DNA of 17,660 bases from Bimuria novae-zelandiae CBS 107.79 (GCA_010015655.1 ML976751.1:1-17660); one strand, 5' to 3'. Shown: positions 7,980-16,170, counted from the first letter of the stretch. Notes: generated from the sequence alone by a model not told the origin. Numbers and translations are program-made.

Positions 7980-10040
7980 TTTTAAAAGCTTTTATATATG
8001 CAACTATGCCTAATTGTATAGCGCTATTAAGTAACGATACTAACTTTGTAAAATATATAAAGTATAGCCCAAAGGCAGGAGATTTGCCTAATTTACCTAC
8101 TTAGTTACCACCCTTATAGCAACTACTTAAAATTAATAATCTATATACTTTTAGACGCGCTCTCTTACCTAACTATATAGATTTTAACTCTCCTATTACT
8201 TTATTTAACTTATTTTTTAATGCAGGCGTTGTTAATTAGATCGTATACTATACAAATTAGCATGCTAAAAAGCTTTAGGCTAACGCGCCCTTAACGCCTA
8301 ACCGCTATTAATAGAAACCTACCTCTCTAAGCGAGCTATATACGTACTTCGCCGTTATTATTTATATAGGCGTCCACCGAGAGCCCTCGCTTGTTAAATA
8401 CTAGTAGAAGCTTTATAGGACAGCGCCTCGGCATAAGATTAATCGCTACATGTTAAAGGAGAGATAGCAGCAGCTTAATTACTACTTATACTATATAGAG
8501 GTTAACTAGAGCTTTAAGTCTCCCTTTAGCCAAGTGTAAGATCTCTTAGAGACGCTCTGTAAGCGTAGCTTTAAGTACTAGGCGCCTAGCGTATACCTCT
8601 ACGTTAATAAGATAATTATAAGATTTATAGGCCACGTAAGTAAGGTTATAATAATAAAAATAAAGCCTGCGCCTAAAGGCTTTAAGATCTAGTGCTTAGC
8701 TAATAATAAAGTAATTCTAAACTAGTTATTTTATGCTAGAGGGCGAAAGCCTATTAACTTACTTAACTTACCTGCTAACGCGCCAGCTTTTACTCCTATA
8801 AAGTTAGTTCCTATTACTCTCGTACTCGCCGTAAACGCTGCCGGCCAGCGCCTCTTTTCGCCAAATCTCTACATTATGTGGGATAATAATCTCTTTAACA
8901 CTATCCCTATACTTAAATACTTTAGATCTAAAGGCGTAGGCTACGCTGGGACAGTCCGCACAATAAAGATAATAATAAAGGAGATTTTTAAGGTAATAGT
9001 AAAGGCAGAATTATAGGTAAAGGCGCTAGCTATTAGCACTCGCACGTAGGTAAAGCTCTTAAAAAAGCGCTTTAATAGTAACCTAATAAAACTTAAAACA
9101 CACTATACGAGCAAGCTAGAGTAGGGAGATACTTACTAGGCGCTCTCGCAGAGTTGGCAGGTGCTTTAGGCAGCTTGGAGAGACAACCAGGTCGTTCTTT
9201 TTGCCAGTACTATCGCTGAGCGTAAGTACTTTGCCCTTAACACCATGCCAATGCTCCGCTAACGATAGTCGCCATAAGCAACTTAGGTCATTATAAAGCT
9301 CCGCCGACGCTCTAAAATAGCTCTAAACAACAAGAAACTCTTTAAGAAAGCCTTTAGTAGTAAGCCTCTTAAGTTACTAAGTATCTCTTAGATAATAGAC
9401 AACTATAATTACTATAAGAGCGAGGTTAATTACTTTAACTAAATAAAAAGCTACTACTCTATTTAGTAGGTCTGCTAGCGTACCTAGCGCCCGCTCTAGT
9501 ACTTTCTGCTAGATCTAACGCTTAATAATTGCTACAGGCTCTTCTTGTACTCCTCTCGCGACTCCGCCAAACGCTCTGGCCACAAGAAGTTCCTATACAA
9601 GCTTATTAAATAGCTCTTTGAGCGAGGTGGCCGCCCTACTCGAGGCTTAAACAAGCGTGAGCGACCTGACGACGTACTCGCCAGCGGAGAGGGCAACTTC
9701 GGCAGCTCACATATATCTACAAAGCTGTTTGCGGAGGGCAAAAGCTGTGTTAATTACGTAGTAGCTAGACGTACAACTAATAAGAAGCTCTAATCCTAGA
9801 CACCTCTAGCACAAGTTACAGGTAATATAAGGTTATTTTATAGCTCTTAACGCCTACTGCGTACTTATTATAGCTATACGCTTTGCTAGCTGCCTTTATA
9901 TAGGCTAGAAGTTAATACTAAGTACTAGGTAGAGCACCTCCGCCAGCATTAAATAATTAGGTTAACGGACATAAAAGTAAGTTTAACTATTATGTAAACC
10001 TATCTTAAAGCCCTTAGAGATGCAAAATCTATGCGAAGTT
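7980..10040 (+). mobile_element. piggyBac-family DNA transposon, RIP-degraded
   Basis: The stretch with near-total CpA/TpG loss spans about 7980-10040 and contains one piggyBac transposase frame. Borders are set by the composition change on both sides. I could not identify matched terminal inverted repeats or the expected TTAA target duplications with confidence. Flanking sequence on both sides is normal, so this is a discrete RIP island of about 2 kb. Confidence 0.75.
8180..9787 (+). pseudogene. piggyBac transposase (DDE_Tnp_1_7 type), inactivated
   Basis: All recognisable blocks lie in one frame (frame 2) with many TAG/TAA stops: LFFNAGVV near 8207; ELYTYFAVIIYIGVHREPSL; APRHKINRYMLKER; SPFSQV; then YLYVNKIIIRFIGH at 8594, where the family has YVDE..(I/L)..F.G(R/H). 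KPAPKGFKI and SPNLYIMWDNNLFNTIPILK follow, then FRSKGVGYAGTVRT, DNQVVLFAST, and DNYNYYKSEVNYFNQIKSYY with the last stop read as Gln. These correspond to piggyBac catalytic regions. The first Asp is now Asn (and the following Glu is Lys), the second Asp is kept in WDNN, and the third (VDxxDQ) is now Asn. All the losses are G-to-A, as in RIP. The C-terminal Cys-rich zinc region is not clearly readable. Confidence 0.85.
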
Positions 10041-10109
10041 ACCCTACAGAGGCATAATTCTTAGTGTTCTGCCGGGTCGGAGCAATTCATCCGATTGGCC
10101 CTCAAATGG

Positions 10110-10720
10110 TGGCCCGTGCCAGGGCGATGTTGGCCATGCGGGGGATACTCACGACGTCTTAGCTGCAGACGTCGGCAACATTGTAGAAGTTGTTATGCAG
10201 AATTCGGGCGCATAAACATTTTCGTCAACAATGTGGATATGGACCGTTTTGAGATCCAGCGAGCATCGTACGCGATGCACAATTAGAACTAAATTTCAAG
10301 AGTGTACACCTTTCATGCCAAAACGTTGTGCCCGTCATGGAAAGGCAAGGCTCTGGAGTTGTTGTTCCGAACGCGAGCATCGCCGGAGTTGCCTATTTCG
10401 GAAAGCCGCCGCAACTGGCGTACTCGACAACAAAAGCCGCACCTCTACATTTCACGCGTGTAAATGCGGTCATCTAGGTACGCTCCAAACAACGTCCGGC
10501 TGGGTTGTGTCGTTACTAGTAATCCTCACGTCGGTGATCGAAAATTTCGGGCGTAGCGGAAAGGAGGAGGACAGGGAGGTGTACAGTATCGGGAAATCAC
10601 GCAACACAACGTTCTGGTCTGACAAATGTGTGAGGATGTCGCGAACGCTGCGCTGTGGTTGGCGAGCGGCACAAGGATGTTGCAGGACAAAGCTTGATTA
10701 TGGGTAGGGGCTTGACCAGT
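10110..10720 (+). pseudogene. Short-chain dehydrogenase/reductase (SDR), broken by frameshifts and stops
   Basis: SDR blocks read in several frames. DVLAADVGNIVEVV (about 10157-10198) is the D-x-x-D/V region. EFGRINIFVNNVDM starts at 10200; NNV matches the NNAG region. LNFKSVHLSCQNVVPVMERQ starts at 10289, followed by NASIAG (catalytic Ser) and AYSTTKAA (intact YxxxK) in the same frame, then TAG near 10472. After a shift come YAPNNVRLGCVV and, near the end, MCEDVANAALWLASGT. The N-terminal TGxxxGxG loop is missing and would fall where the piggyBac island begins, so the 5' end may have been displaced. SDRs use NAD(P)H to oxidise or reduce alcohols and ketones. It is not functional as it stands. 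Confidence 0.7.
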
Positions 10721-10890
10721 CAAACGGAAACCGGGCAACAGGCCAGCCTACATGCGCAGAAAGTGGTTCTAGCCAAAATGTTGGGTTTGAAGTCTTGCAT
10801 CATACGCGTCTAATTTTCCCAACAAGGACACGTGTCCCTTCCCAGGCTTCCGTCACTACATGCAGTCCCTCGTGCAACATGCAAAGATCC
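10721..10890. other. Spacer between SDR remnant and secreted-protein gene
   Basis: Ordinary composition; no gene, repeat or terminator is recognised. It separates the 3' end of the SDR remnant (plus) from the 3' end of the secreted-protein gene (minus). Confidence 0.35.
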
Positions 10891-11317
10891 TCAGCAAAAT
10901 AGAGGACCACCAATAATCGTAGGTGGTCTTGCCGAGCAAGGCTATAATGCGACATTAGCGGAACATTCATTATTATGCCCAGAGTTTGGACACAGCATCT
11001 GTACCCACATGCATACGAAGCCGAAAAAGTCAGCTTACCGACCCATCAAAAGTACAGTTTGGTAATCGAGGTGCATCGAGAATTCCATTGTTGCAACCAA
11101 GGGTCGTGAACGGTGTGTCGGTAGGCGACGTGATCGTACAAATACCCCGGGGTATATTATCAGTTGGCGTACTCGTATGGCAAGTGCCGAAGAAGGTGGT
11201 ACGAGACGTCGCTTGCCGTTCAATAAGGTCGCCTTCCAGAGCCGTGGTTGGAGCAGGAGATGGTGTGGCTGACAACAGCGGCAAGAGGGTGACGAAGACG
11301 AGCATTTTGGTAAGCAT
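10891..11317 (-). CDS. Small cysteine-containing secreted protein (candidate effector)
   Basis: ATG 11317-11315 in good context (ATCAAGATG) opens a 95-residue frame ending at TGA 11030. Residues 1-18 form a signal peptide (MLTKMLVFVTLLPLLSAT), then a Pro/Thr-rich stretch and LIERQ, which resembles a pro-peptide junction. Cys occur at 46, 60, 75 and 88. Just before the stop the sequence reads TCG|GTAAGC, a good donor. Removing 11038-10942 (97 bp, CGCTAAT branch point, TATAG acceptor) gives a 109-residue protein with two more Cys, ending ...GGPLFC at TGA 10893-10891. A 40-bp intron to the first AG (GTACAG) would also add two Cys, but is very short. The coordinates given use the 97-bp model. Features fit small secreted proteins of plant- or host-associated fungi; no family is recognised and no function is claimed. 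Confidence 0.55.
10942..11038 (-). other. Possible intron in the small secreted protein gene
   Basis: On the minus strand the donor is GTAAGC, the branch point CGCTAAT and the acceptor TATAG. The intron is phase 0 and 97 bp. Without splicing, the protein ends two codons into the intron (Val-Ser-stop). Plausible but unproven. Confidence 0.4.
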
Positions 11318-11483
11318 CTTGATGGTACGGCAAAGGGATTCCAGGGTGGTCCTGAGCAGTTTTGGAAACGCCCGAGCTTATGATTTTCCACGAAACCCTC
11401 CTTCTCATACCTACGCGCATCAACCACAATTATGTCGGGAAAAATGATTCGCCGACCAGGAAGAGGCTTGATGAGTAAGAAGG

Positions 11484-11499
11484 CATATAAGAGCACGTG
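11484..11499 (-). promoter_or_regulatory. TATA-like box and CACGTG upstream of the secreted-protein gene
   Basis: On the minus strand CACGTG (11499-11494) is followed by TTATATG (11490-11484), about 170 bp before the ATG at 11317. CACGTG is the E-box core bound by bHLH factors and is a palindrome. The spacing fits a TATA box with a leader of about 130 bases. Inference from position only. Confidence 0.4.
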
Positions 11500-11744
11500 G
11501 TCCGTCATCAGCATCAGCAACCAACACCTCAACTACCGGGGAAGCCTTGTCCTGTGAAAGTGGAACTTCGCCTGCGCTGCAGCCATTATGGTGCATACCT
11601 GGAGTCCTCCACCCCTTCTAGTGCCGGCTTATTGCCCTCGTCTGCGAGCTTGTTCATGCCCTTGAAATACATCGACATGCAGCACGTCAGCATCGAATTC
11701 AAGAGATGCATTGCAATCGTTGCCCACATCCCTGGAAAATATAT

Positions 11745-11794
11745 CTGAATCATTTCGTCAACAGAGATATAATCATAACTCATGGCTGACTCAC
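11745..11794 (-). other. Intron 7 of the MFS pseudogene (50 bp)
   Basis: GTGAGT donor, TTGACG branch-like site, TTCAG acceptor. Removal joins FRTQDAP to IYFPGMWATIA in frame. Confidence 0.75.
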
Positions 11795-12163
11795 CGGCGC
11801 GTCCTGGGTTCTGAAAATTGTACTGCCGCATATTCCACCAACAGACCCGACACTGATCATCACGGCTGCGACGACGGCTTTCTTCTCTATCTTGGCAGTC
11901 TGGTTCTGCCCATAGACGAGCGTAGCAGGAACGTTTGCCTGGGTGCCAAAAGCCGCGACGAAGAGGCCGAAGTAGCGGACTCCTGGGGGTCGAGCGTAAA
12001 GCACGACGAGTAGACCTATGATGACGAAGAAGGACTGCGTGACTATGACCGGCCAACGTGTTCTTTATTTATCGGAAAAGTAAGCAAGTACCATAGCCAC
12101 TATTTGGGCCGTGACGTAAGGGGGCACGCAAAGGACTTGCGAGAGCGCATAGGAGAAGCCCGG

Positions 12164-12214
12164 CTGTCAGATCAGTAGGAGAGTGCATGCAGGTGGGACC
12201 AAACGAACCTAAAC
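12164..12214 (-). other. Intron 6 of the MFS pseudogene (51 bp)
   Basis: Donor GTTTAG is unusual; branch point TACTGATC, acceptor GACAG. Removal joins VILNK to PGFSYALSQ in frame. The odd donor may be a decayed GTAAGT-type site. Confidence 0.65.
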
Positions 12215-12287
12215 CTTATTGAGAATGACCGTCTGAAAGAAAACGGGCGATTATATGCTGGAAGTAGCGATGAAGAACTGGAGTGAG

Positions 12288-12339
12288 CTGCAGCGCACGG
12301 CGTTAGCGCTGTTGGTCATGATAAAATTTTCGGACTTAC
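12288..12339 (-). other. Intron 5 of the MFS pseudogene (52 bp)
   Basis: GTAAGT donor, GCTAAC branch point, GCAG acceptor: a textbook fungal intron. Removal joins WRIGV-Y to SLQFFIATSS in frame. Confidence 0.8.
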
Positions 12340-12484
12340 TAGACACCTATTCTCCAATCCCACGCCAACTTGAGCGATTGTTTTAGGTTGATGTGATCAG
12401 CATGCGCGCCTTCCTTCTCAAGTGTTTCGCGGGAGGTGGCAATGTGTTTCTGTCGGTCATTCAAGAAAGTCGCCTTCTCCGGGA

Positions 12485-12545
12485 CTGAAATGTGTTCAGC
12501 ATTTGTGCATGTACCATAGGCATTTATTTGAAAGGACGTGCTCAC
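12485..12545 (-). other. Intron 4 of the MFS pseudogene (61 bp)
   Basis: GTGAGC donor, GCTGAAC branch point, TTTCAG acceptor. Removal yields the expected VDFPEKATFL motif across the junction. Confidence 0.8.
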
Positions 12546-12675
12546 AGTCGACTAGAAAATACGGCGAGACCAGCCCTGCAAGTATAGTAATCGCGCCTCC
12601 TATGATGAAGATCCATCGCCAGCCGTTCTTGTATTTTCCATCACCAACATGTATGAGGGAAAGAAGATAGGCGAA

Positions 12676-12724
12676 CTACTAGTTTTAGTCTTTTTCGGTC
12701 CTTTGCTGCATTACTGTGACCTAC
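12676..12724 (-). other. Intron 3 of the MFS pseudogene (49 bp)
   Basis: GTAGGT donor, GACTAAAA branch point, TAGTAG acceptor. The second TAG gives the in-frame join GPI-FAYLL. Confidence 0.65.
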
Positions 12725-12837
12725 AATCGGCCCAAAGTCCTGCGCCAGCTATGCAACACAGACAAAAATAGACATCCGCTTGGCGGATTCATATTGTCGG
12801 TACCATGGACTGATGGTGTGCACCGCATTCGGTAACA

Positions 12838-12885
12838 CTTCGACACATTAGCTAGCGCTGAGGGAGGAATGGTGAAAATACGTAC
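12838..12885 (-). other. Intron 2 of the MFS pseudogene (48 bp)
   Basis: GTACGT donor, GCTAAT branch point, GAAG acceptor. Removal joins TFEAG to LLPNAVHTISPWY in frame. Confidence 0.75.
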
Positions 12886-13059
12886 ATCCCGCTTCGAACG
12901 TACCTAGACATGTCCGCAAAACAACGAGGGCTTTCCAGTGATCGATGAAACCTATACCAAGCAGAATACATCCCTACGACACAATGAGGGAGCTCAGCCA
13001 CCGTCTCGCGCCTAGGCGACGTATGACTAGATTCGAAGGCAACTCAAAGAGTGCATATG

Positions 13060-13117
13060 CTGTCCAACAAGCGTCAGCATTCGACACTCGGGCTCAGACC
13101 AGAGAGGATGGACTCAC
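13060..13117 (-). other. Intron 1 (most upstream seen) of the MFS pseudogene (58 bp)
   Basis: GTGAGT donor, GCTGAC branch point, GACAG acceptor. Removal joins LLIFCV to PYALFELPSN in frame. Confidence 0.75.
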
Positions 13118-13304
13118 GAACGCAGAATATGAGCAGCGCTTTCAACGTACAGTACTCCGCACCGCACCGAGCTCCTGTACGTTCGTGCGGATAGTAGGGG
13201 GAAATACGTACGTACGGCACGCCAAGATAGTGAGGAAGGTGCGTTACGTACAGCGTAGAGGTCGAATTTCTGGCCGTACGGGCTGTAGAATGTGTGCAAA
13301 TTGC

Positions 13305-13742
13305 CTAATCGGGAAGGACCTTGGTGGAGAGGTCGCTAGGGAGCTCGCTGGCGACGTCGTCGCCCTCCTTCTGCTCCTCCTGCTGCTCTTAATCCTTCTT
13401 GATAATATGGGCAACTAGCTAGGTAAGATAACTCGTGACGGCGTCTCTCTTTACCTAGTTCTTTTAAAGTTAGAGAGCTTTTATGACCGCTAGGGTTAGT
13501 AAATTGCGATCGCAAGTTATTATATATTTAGCGGAGGAGAAGCAGCGTTCGTAGTTACATAAGATAGCTAGCACCGAGAGGTAATCTATTACTATTTTAT
13601 AGATAATTAGGTAACGTTTCTGCCCTATCTCCGTCCACTAGTAGTGTGGATCTTAGAGTAAAGCTACTAAATTAGGGGACGCTAACGCAACGAGTTTATC
13701 CTTATAGAGACTATTAAAGTACTTATCTAGCTACGTTATACA
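13305..13742 (-). pseudogene. C-terminal fragment of a second hAT transposase
   Basis: Minus-strand reading from 13742 downward gives LDKYFNSLYKDKLVALASPN, DPHY then TAG, WTEIGQKRYLIIYKIVIDYL, CNYERCFSSAK, TCDRNLLTLAVIKAL and QKN.VKRDAVTSYLT, the hAT dimerisation domain (consensus ...Y-P-x-L..A.D-x-L-S-x-P...C-E-R-x-F-S). A polar Glu/Asp-rich tail continues to a TAG at 13307-13305. Stops stand at expected Gln/Trp positions. The fragment begins abruptly at 13742, at the inner edge of a proposed Gypsy LTR, so the Gypsy element appears to have inserted into this hAT gene. It differs from the first hAT in this window and lies in the opposite orientation. Confidence 0.75.
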
Positions 13743-13903
13743 TGTCACAAGAGCAACGAGTAGAAGTGTTCTAGGCCTAGGTAGGCTAGATTAATATACT
13801 CGTTCGGTGTCTGCGTGTAGGTAAAAGACGTTAGAAAAGGAAGAAAGGTCATCTACCCCTATTTAACGTAGATCTATCTATCTTGCTTGGCCAGGTGCTA
13901 ACA
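13743..13903 (-). repeat. Probable 3' LTR of the Gypsy element (161 bp)
   Basis: On the minus strand the block begins TGTTAGCACCTGGCCAAGCA and ends CTCGTTGCTCTTGTGACA, giving the expected TG...CA termini. A TAAATAG stretch could be a TATA box. It lies 3' of the Gypsy chromodomain, and hAT coding sequence resumes exactly beyond its end. The matching 5' LTR is not in the window, so this rests on termini and context. Confidence 0.55.
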
Positions 13904-14169
13904 CCTAAATAGCTAGTATTATTTTTAACTAATTAAAAGTAAGCGTTAGGGTATAGGCTATTAGACCTTTAGTTTTTAAAATATAAGTTTAAAGATAAAA
14001 GCCTAGCTTCTAACTTTTGTGTATTTATTAACGTACTATTATTAATAGTACGTCTAGACTATTAGGTTATTTAAAAAGTTATTATAATAGTAAGTCCTTC
14101 TCTTCTTATAGTCTAAGCTTATAAGGATTTATGTAGATATTTAGTTTAGTATTATTTTAAGTAGTTTAT

Positions 14170-14330
14170 CTATTTACTTATTTAGATCTTCTAATTTTAG
14201 GTAATTCTAATAGTACTCTTCTATAGTAGTAAAGTTAGTAAACTCTGTTACTAGTTTATTTAATTAGGTATTTATATCTTTTTTTTATTACTTAAAGCGG
14301 GGATCAACTATCCTTTTAATAAATAACTCT
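14170..14330 (-). pseudogene. Chromodomain at the Gypsy polyprotein C-terminus
   Basis: The minus strand reads ELFIKRIVDPRFK, then with a frame change RYKYLIK-stop-TSNRVY and VLLELPKIRR. This matches the chromodomain pattern (E..V..I.D.R....K..YLVKW.GY....TWEP...L). Chromodomains of chromoviruses bind modified histones and guide integration, often to heterochromatin. The key Trp of LVKW is now a stop. Confidence 0.6.
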
Positions 14331-15436
14331 AGCTTTATATTAATTATAACTAGTTTAGGTAGTTCTATCCACTACCTTAGTAAATAGATATTATTTAGCT
14401 CCGCTAGTTAGAGTAAGTTTATATAAAATATATTTTTATTAATTTAGGTAACTCTAGTTTATAGGCATGTAAGGAAACTATTACACTTATTTTATATAAG
14501 CTAACGTTCTTTTACTTAAGTTTTTTATATTAACTCTAAGTCCTAAAGTTCCTTATATCTAGCTATATATAATTACTTATTTAGTAGACAAGTACTAGCT
14601 ATTATATATAATTTACGTACTCTTCGTATAGTGCTTATACCTAAGTTAGATTTTTATAAATATATTCTATTATATCCATTATTTTTTCTACTGAATAATT
14701 AGTAGTAGCCATAATAAGCTTCTGCCTATAGCCTCTTTATACTTCTTTATTAGGTAGTTTAAATCCTATACAAAGGTTCTAGTTGTAGTAAATTAAAAAG
14801 ATAACACTCTAATTAACTCTAACACTATATTATTGGCTTTAAACTACGCTATAGATAATTATTTTACTTAACTGTGTTAGACATAGTTTATATATACTTA
14901 TTGTATGACTGCATTAGCGTTTTCTATTTATTTATTTATTTCTAGATAGTATACTAAGGGTAGTAGTGCTATAATTCTTAGTGAGCTATAAAGTTTAGTT
15001 TAAAATAATAATATAAATAAGGTGCTATAATGAGATAATATAATAGTAAGTAGGCTATAATTGGTCTGTACGTATTATAAAAAGAGCTAGGCGGTTTTTA
15101 GTATAGTAATTTCCTTATAAGGTATTAAATATCTATACTTACTTAATTTGTGAACTACTACTATAATACTTCTGTACCCCTTTAACTCTAGCAGGTTTAG
15201 ACTAGTAAATAGGTTAAGGATTACCAAGCTTAGGTTAAGGTTAGATTAAAGTCGCAGAGATATTAGGTTATGGTTAGGTTAGGCCTAACGATTAGTATAT
15301 AAAGGAATTTTTAAGGTTATTAATAATTTAATTATAATAGCTATTTATTATAGTAATAAGTTCTAGTAACGCTTAAGCCTCTAATGCTTTTATAGAGGGA
15401 GTTATACTTCCTTATTTTATATTAATACTAAAATAT

Positions 15437-15525
15437 TAGGTTAGGGTTAAGCAAGGATTAGGTTAGGGTTGGGTTCTTATATAATATAATCTAACCCTAA
15501 CTTAACCCTAACCTAATCTTAACCT
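15437..15525. repeat. Telomere-like palindrome 1
   Basis: Arms of TTAGGG/TTAGGTT-type units face each other around CTTATATAATAT. The exact core pair is 15456-15470 with 15504-15518 (15 of 15, GATTAGGTTAGGGTT). DNA or RNA could form a long hairpin. Confidence 0.7.
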
Positions 15526-15547
15526 ATACTAGTCCTAAAAACTTAGA

Positions 15548-15607
15548 TTAGGATTAGGTTAGGATTAGGTTCTTATGTAATATAACCTGATCCTAACTTA
15601 ATCCTAA
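15548..15607. repeat. Telomere-like palindrome 2
   Basis: Arms 15548-15571 and 15584-15607 pair at 22 of 24 positions around a 12-base loop CTTATGTAATAT. Loop and arm sequence match palindrome 1, so the two are diverged tandem copies. Confidence 0.8.
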
Positions 15608-15798
15608 ACCATTTACCAGCCTAAGCAGGTTTATTATAAAATTTATAAAAATATATTACTAACGTTCTCTTTATAGTAGATGAGGATTTCCGTAATTTAT
15701 AATACTTATTATAAAAGGACTTTGCCTTATAGTATATATAGTAGTAGGCTACATATTGCTTTACTATCTTAAATATTCTTTGCTAGTAGTACTTTTTT

Positions 15799-15871
15799 AA
15801 AGTATTTTAAGCGTCTTACCTTTACTTAAGTAACTATTTATAAATAAGTTATACATGTAGTGCAGGAGCTT
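15799..15871 (-). pseudogene. Gypsy integrase zinc-binding (H2C2-type) segment
   Basis: The minus strand reads KLLHYMYNLFINSYLSKGKT then LKIL, matching L...HD....GH.G..KTL..L of Gypsy integrases. The first His is kept; the second His is replaced (NS where GH is expected). It follows the RNase H region and precedes the integrase core as expected. Confidence 0.7.
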
Positions 15872-16170
15872 AGTCTTAAGTTTATTATAATTAAGTATTA
15901 TTATATTATTATAATAGTAGTAGTAATTATCTTTAATTATATATTTACTTAAGGTAACTGTTTTAGATCGACGAGTGCCGCTAAGTAGTAAGTTAAGCGT
16001 TTTAATAATAAATATATTTTTAAAGTACTCCTTATTAATACTCTATTTAATTCATCTATTAGTCTGTATTAGAGACGCTTTTATTATAAGTTTAAAAAGT
16101 TTTAGACATAGTAATATCTGAATATAAGTAAATTATACTTTTTTCTATATTATAATATCATATAATTATT

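Larger units (their letters stand above)
11586..13165 (-). pseudogene. MFS transporter of the allantoate permease (DAL5) type, multi-intron pseudogene
   Basis: Splicing seven introns by eye on the minus strand gives one continuous frame. It reads LLIFCVPYALFELPSNLVIR, RLGARRWLSSLIVS, WKALVVLRTCLGTFEAGLLP, NAVHTISPWYRQYESAKR, GWRWIFIIGGAITILAG, VDFPEKATFL, then later membrane segments (GFSYALSQVLCVPPYVTAQI; WPVIVTQSFFVIIGLLVVLY) and the C-terminal tail ending at TAA 11588-11586. The ELPSNL, RxxLGxxEAG and GWRWIF motifs mark the anion:cation symporter/DAL5 branch (vitamin, allantoate or carboxylate uptake). Four stops interrupt the exons: TAG 12976-12974 (Trp expected), TAG 12751-12749, TAA 12253-12251 and TAA 12067-12065 (both at expected Tyr). 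The N-terminal first helix is missing; homology ends near 13165, close to the second hAT remnant. Confidence 0.8.
15198..15623. mobile_element. Non-autonomous TIR element with 8-bp target duplication (hAT-like MITE)
   Basis: Positions 15190-15197 and 15624-15631 are the same 8 bases (AGCAGGTT). Inside them the ends are inverted copies: the left end begins TAGACTAGTAAAT at 15198 and the right end, read inward from 15623, begins TAGGCTGGTAAAT. The two differences are G/A, and similarity runs on for about 24 bases. An 8-bp duplication is the hallmark of hAT insertion. At 426 bp, with no coding frame, it would be non-autonomous. It lies inside the Gypsy integrase and so is younger. Internally it is rich in AGGTTAGGGTTA-type telomere-like units arranged as palindromes. 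Confidence 0.7.
14700..15632 (-). pseudogene. Gypsy integrase core, interrupted
   Basis: The upstream half (down to about 15624) reads VKQYVAYYYIYYKAKSFYNK and TLVIYFYKFYNKPA, matching the VK.YV..C..C.R.K...... and S.DF...LP segments. The downstream half (from 15189) reads GYRSIIVVVHKLSKYRYLIP, ITILKTA, TNYSLLTIILSHYSTLFILL, then NANAVIQ and AQFKANN. The catalytic Asp expected in VVVD and in SDRG are both His here. Removing 15198-15623 plus one 8-bp duplication rejoins the halves to within one base of frame. Confidence 0.75.

Noticed and set aside
7905..10026. 9-bp direct repeat AGATGCAAA at 7905-7913 and 10018-10026 as a target duplication of the piggyBac island
   Set aside because: piggyBac duplicates TTAA, the repeats lie off the composition border on the left, and no terminal inverted repeats adjoin them; probably chance.
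10231..10707. Open frame of 158 codons on the plus strand
   Set aside because: Out-of-frame reading of the SDR remnant; the SDR motifs lie in other frames.
12945..13418. Open frame of 157 codons on the plus strand
   Set aside because: It spans the antisense of MFS exons and the hAT tail; its Leu run is the complement of the hAT Glu-rich tail.
14290..14330. VDPRFK-containing segment first read as part of the second hAT transposase
   Set aside because: The next block reads YLIKW-like, so this is the Gypsy chromodomain; hAT sequence starts only below 13742.
15200..15610. Chromosome end or true telomere
   Set aside because: Units are degenerate, inverted and flanked by integrase halves with a target duplication, so they belong to an inserted element.
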